From Accumulibacter sp. (GTDB lineage Bacteria > Pseudomonadota > Gammaproteobacteria > Burkholderiales > Rhodocyclaceae), in contig JAISDL010000142.1 in the NCBI GenBank assembly GCA_031264825.1, positions 1 through 7,394 on the forward strand: a stretch of DNA of 7,394 nucleotides, written 5' to 3'. Position 1 is the first letter of the stretch, and each line of letters opens with the position of its first letter. A program made the position numbers and the translations under genes. Positions 5,810 through 7,394 of the stretch are shown here, in pieces. The notes beneath the pieces were generated by a model. It worked only from the letters and a program-made list of their open reading frames with translations. It was not told the origin of the DNA and did not search any database.

Positions 5810-7267
5810 ATGCGTTTTGACGAACTGGGCCTTGCGCCCGAACTTCTGCGCGCCGTTTCCGACCAAGGTTACGAGACGCCGACGCCGATCCAGGCGCAGG
5901 CGATCCCCGTCGTTCTCGCGGGCCGCGACCTGATGGGCGGCTCTCAAACGGGGACGGGAAAGACCGCGGCGTTCAGCCTGCCGCTGCTCCAGCGCATTCT
6001 TCCGTTTGCAAGTTCCAGTCCCTCGCCCGCGCGCCACCCGGTGCGCGTTCTGATGCTCGCGCCGACGCGCGAACTCGCGATCCAGGTCTACGAATCCGTC
6101 AAGCTGTACAGCAAATACATCCCGATTCGGAGTTCTTGCGTTTTCGGCGGCGTCGACATCAAGCCGCAAATCGACGAAGTCCAGCGCGGCGTCGAAATTC
6201 TCGTCGCGACCCCCGGACGCCTGCTCGACCTCGTCGAGCACCGCTGCCTCAACTTCAACCAGGTGCAGACGCTCGTCCTCGACGAGGCCGACCGTATGCT
6301 CGACATGGGTTTCATCCCCGACGTCACGCGCATCATCCAGTTGTTGCCGCCGCAGCGCCAAAACCTGCTCTTTTCGGCGACTTTCTCGGAAGATATTCGC
6401 AAACTCGCGGACAAAATGCTCTCCTCCCCGGTCTTGGTCGAAGTGACGCAGCGCAACACGATTTCGGAGACGATCGCACACCGCATCCACCCGGTCGCCG
6501 CCGGCGCGAAGCGCGCGCTCCTGACGCATCTGCTCGAATCGCCCGAACTCGACCAAGCGCTCGTCTTTACCGGGACGAAGATCGAGACGCGCCGGCTCGC
6601 GCGCGAACTCCAGCGCGCCGGGATTTCCGCCGACTCGATCCACGGCGACAAGACCCAGCAAGAGCGTCTGAAAGCGCTCGAAGCGTTCAAGAGCGGCGAG
6701 ACGCGCGTTCTCGTCGCAACCGACGTCGCCGCGCGCGGCCTCGACATCGACGAGCTTCCGCACGTAATCAATTATGAACTGCCGCGAACCCCCGAAGATT
6801 ACATCCATCGAATCGGGCGCACGGGCCGCGCGGGGCGTCACGGCACGGCGATTTCGCTGGTTTCCCCCGACGAGTTTCAATACCTCGAGAGCATCGAAAA
6901 ACTGATCAAGCGCAAGATCGAGCGCCTCGTCGTTCCGGGCTTCGACCCCGACGAAGATTTTTCCGCCCCCTCCACGGAAAAGCGCAGGGGTTCGCGCGCG
7001 CCCGCGAAGTCGCCGCGTCGGCAAGCGTCCCCGAAAACCCGTGAAAACCGCGCGAAGGCCGACGCTCCGGTGAAGGGCGATTTCGATTTTTCAAAACCCT
7101 ACGAATACATCGAACCCGCGTCGAGCTTCCTCGCGCCCGCCGCCGAGCTGAGGCCGAAAGAAAACCCGCCGCGCCCCCGGCGCCCCGTCGCCGTCCTGCT
7201 GGGCGGGCTGGGGAAAGAGGACAGACATCAGGTATCAGATGCCAGGGATCAGGGGACAGAAGACTGA
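5810..7267 (+). CDS. rhlE: DEAD-box ATP-dependent RNA helicase, RhlE type
   Basis: This enzyme uses ATP to unwind short RNA duplexes; RhlE-type proteins act in ribosome maturation and RNA turnover. The ATG at 5810 has an AGGGAA ribosome-binding site 5 nt upstream (5799-5804). All core motifs are intact: Q motif with Q28 (GYETPTPIQ), Walker A with K51 (SQTGTGKT), Ia PTRELA, Ib TPGRLLD, DEAD at 158-161, SAT at 189-191, IV LVFTGTK, V VLVATDVAARGLD, and VI HRIGRTGR at 333-340. The helicase core ends near residue 390. A basic, low-complexity tail follows, typical of RNA-binding extensions, with an aromatic DFSKPYEYIE near 426-435. The last 17 residues (469-485) and the TGA stop are encoded by a degenerate 7-bp repeat array, so the original C-terminus may have been altered. 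The symbol is by family resemblance; other RhlE paralogues are possible. Confidence 0.93.
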   Translation: MRFDELGLAPELLRAVSDQGYETPTPIQAQAIPVVLAGRDLMGGSQTGTGKTAAFSLPLLQRILPFASSSPSPARHPVRVLMLAPTRELAIQVYESVKLYSKYIPIRSSCVFGGVDIKPQIDEVQRGVEILVATPGRLLDLVEHRCLNFNQVQTLVLDEADRMLDMGFIPDVTRIIQLLPPQRQNLLFSATFSEDIRKLADKMLSSPVLVEVTQRNTISETIAHRIHPVAAGAKRALLTHLLESPELDQALVFTGTKIETRRLARELQRAGISADSIHGDKTQQERLKALEAFKSGETRVLVATDVAARGLDIDELPHVINYELPRTPEDYIHRIGRTGRAGRHGTAISLVSPDEFQYLESIEKLIKRKIERLVVPGFDPDEDFSAPSTEKRRGSRAPAKSPRRQASPKTRENRAKADAPVKGDFDFSKPYEYIEPASSFLAPAAELRPKENPPRPRRPVAVLLGGLGKEDRHQVSDARDQGTED

Positions 7268-7281
7268 GGACAGAGGACAGA
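7212..7281. repeat. Degenerate 7-bp tandem repeat overlapping the helicase 3' end
   Basis: Ten consecutive heptamers can be read in one register: GGAAAGA, GGACAGA, CATCAGG, TATCAGA, TGCCAGG, GATCAGG, GGACAGA, AGACTGA, GGACAGA, GGACAGA. Four are identical (GGACAGA) and most of the others keep CAG at positions 4-6. The helicase stop codon is inside the AGACTGA unit (TGA at 7265-7267). Because 7 is not a multiple of 3, changes in copy number would shift the reading frame. Similar GGACAGA/TATCAG strings occur between genes in many environmental bacteria. Confidence 0.8.
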
Positions 7282-7289
7282 TCAGTTAG

Positions 7290-7304
7290 GGCGGCTTCGC
7301 CGCC
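7290..7304. repeat. GGCGGC-TTC-GCCGCC hairpin downstream of the helicase gene
   Basis: A perfect 6-bp GC stem with a 3-nt loop lies 22 nt after the helicase stop. No T-tract follows on the plus strand (AGAGAAAAATCC), so it is not a canonical terminator, although it could stabilise the mRNA 3' end. It is the first of four palindromic units lying close together. Confidence 0.6.
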
Positions 7305-7323
7305 AGAGAAAAATCCACGAGGC

Positions 7324-7382
7324 GGGCAAGATGCCCACACTCCCAGAGTGCATAGGTTGGGGTGAGCGCAGCGATGCCCAAC
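7324..7382. repeat. Row of short palindromic repeats (REP-like intergenic DNA)
   Basis: Three inverted repeats follow closely: GGGC/GCCC (7324-7327 and 7333-7336), CACTC/GAGTG (7338-7342 and 7346-7350) and GTTGGG/CCCAAC (7356-7361 and 7377-7382). The last has the interior GTGAGCGCAGCGATG, a pattern I recognise as recurring between genes in many proteobacteria. No coding frame is convincing in 7268-7394. The right-hand flank may continue beyond the window. Confidence 0.6.
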
Positions 7383-7394
7383 GTTCCCCAGCGT

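Noticed and set aside
7212..7382. CRISPR array or integron attC-like site
   Set aside because: The repeats are 7 bp and degenerate without spacers, and the palindromes downstream are unrelated to one another; no cas or integrase gene is present.

Overview
The window is a GC-rich bacterial chromosome segment, most likely from a betaproteobacterium or a close relative. This rests on the prfB-lysS order, the proteobacterial style of RF2, LysRS and the RhlE-type helicase, and a small cysteine-containing lipoprotein that resembles uncharacterised betaproteobacterial proteins. The assignment comes from recognising protein sequences by eye, not from a search.

Layout. (1) Positions 1-1667, minus strand: a large uncharacterised protein with C-terminal TPR-like repeats, whose 3' end lies beyond the left edge. 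(2) 1668-1803: a short gap with two perfect inverted repeats. (3) 1804-2115, minus: a small charged protein of unknown function. (4) About 2116-2492: a gene-free divergent region with palindromes, a hairpin and a 10-bp tandem repeat, ending in a consensus -10 box. (5) 2530-3634, plus: prfB (release factor 2), split by the classical programmed +1 frameshift at an in-frame UGA. (6) 3670-5175, plus: lysS, 35 nt downstream and probably in the same operon. (7) 5328-5759, plus: a small lipoprotein with a run of 14 prolines. (8) 5810-7267, plus: an RhlE-type DEAD-box RNA helicase. (9) 7212-7394: a degenerate 7-bp tandem repeat that supplies the helicase's last residues and stop codon, followed by a row of small palindromic repeats.

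Function. The plus-strand genes are translation and RNA housekeeping: termination, tRNA-Lys charging and RNA remodelling. The lipoprotein between them has no obvious functional link. The minus-strand pair is the only uncharacterised part. I see no phage genes, transposase, CRISPR array, tRNA or rRNA, and no convincing new multi-gene system. The most interesting items are the frameshift site with its A-type stop context, the unknown TPR-like protein, the intergenic inverted repeats, and the repeat-derived helicase tail.
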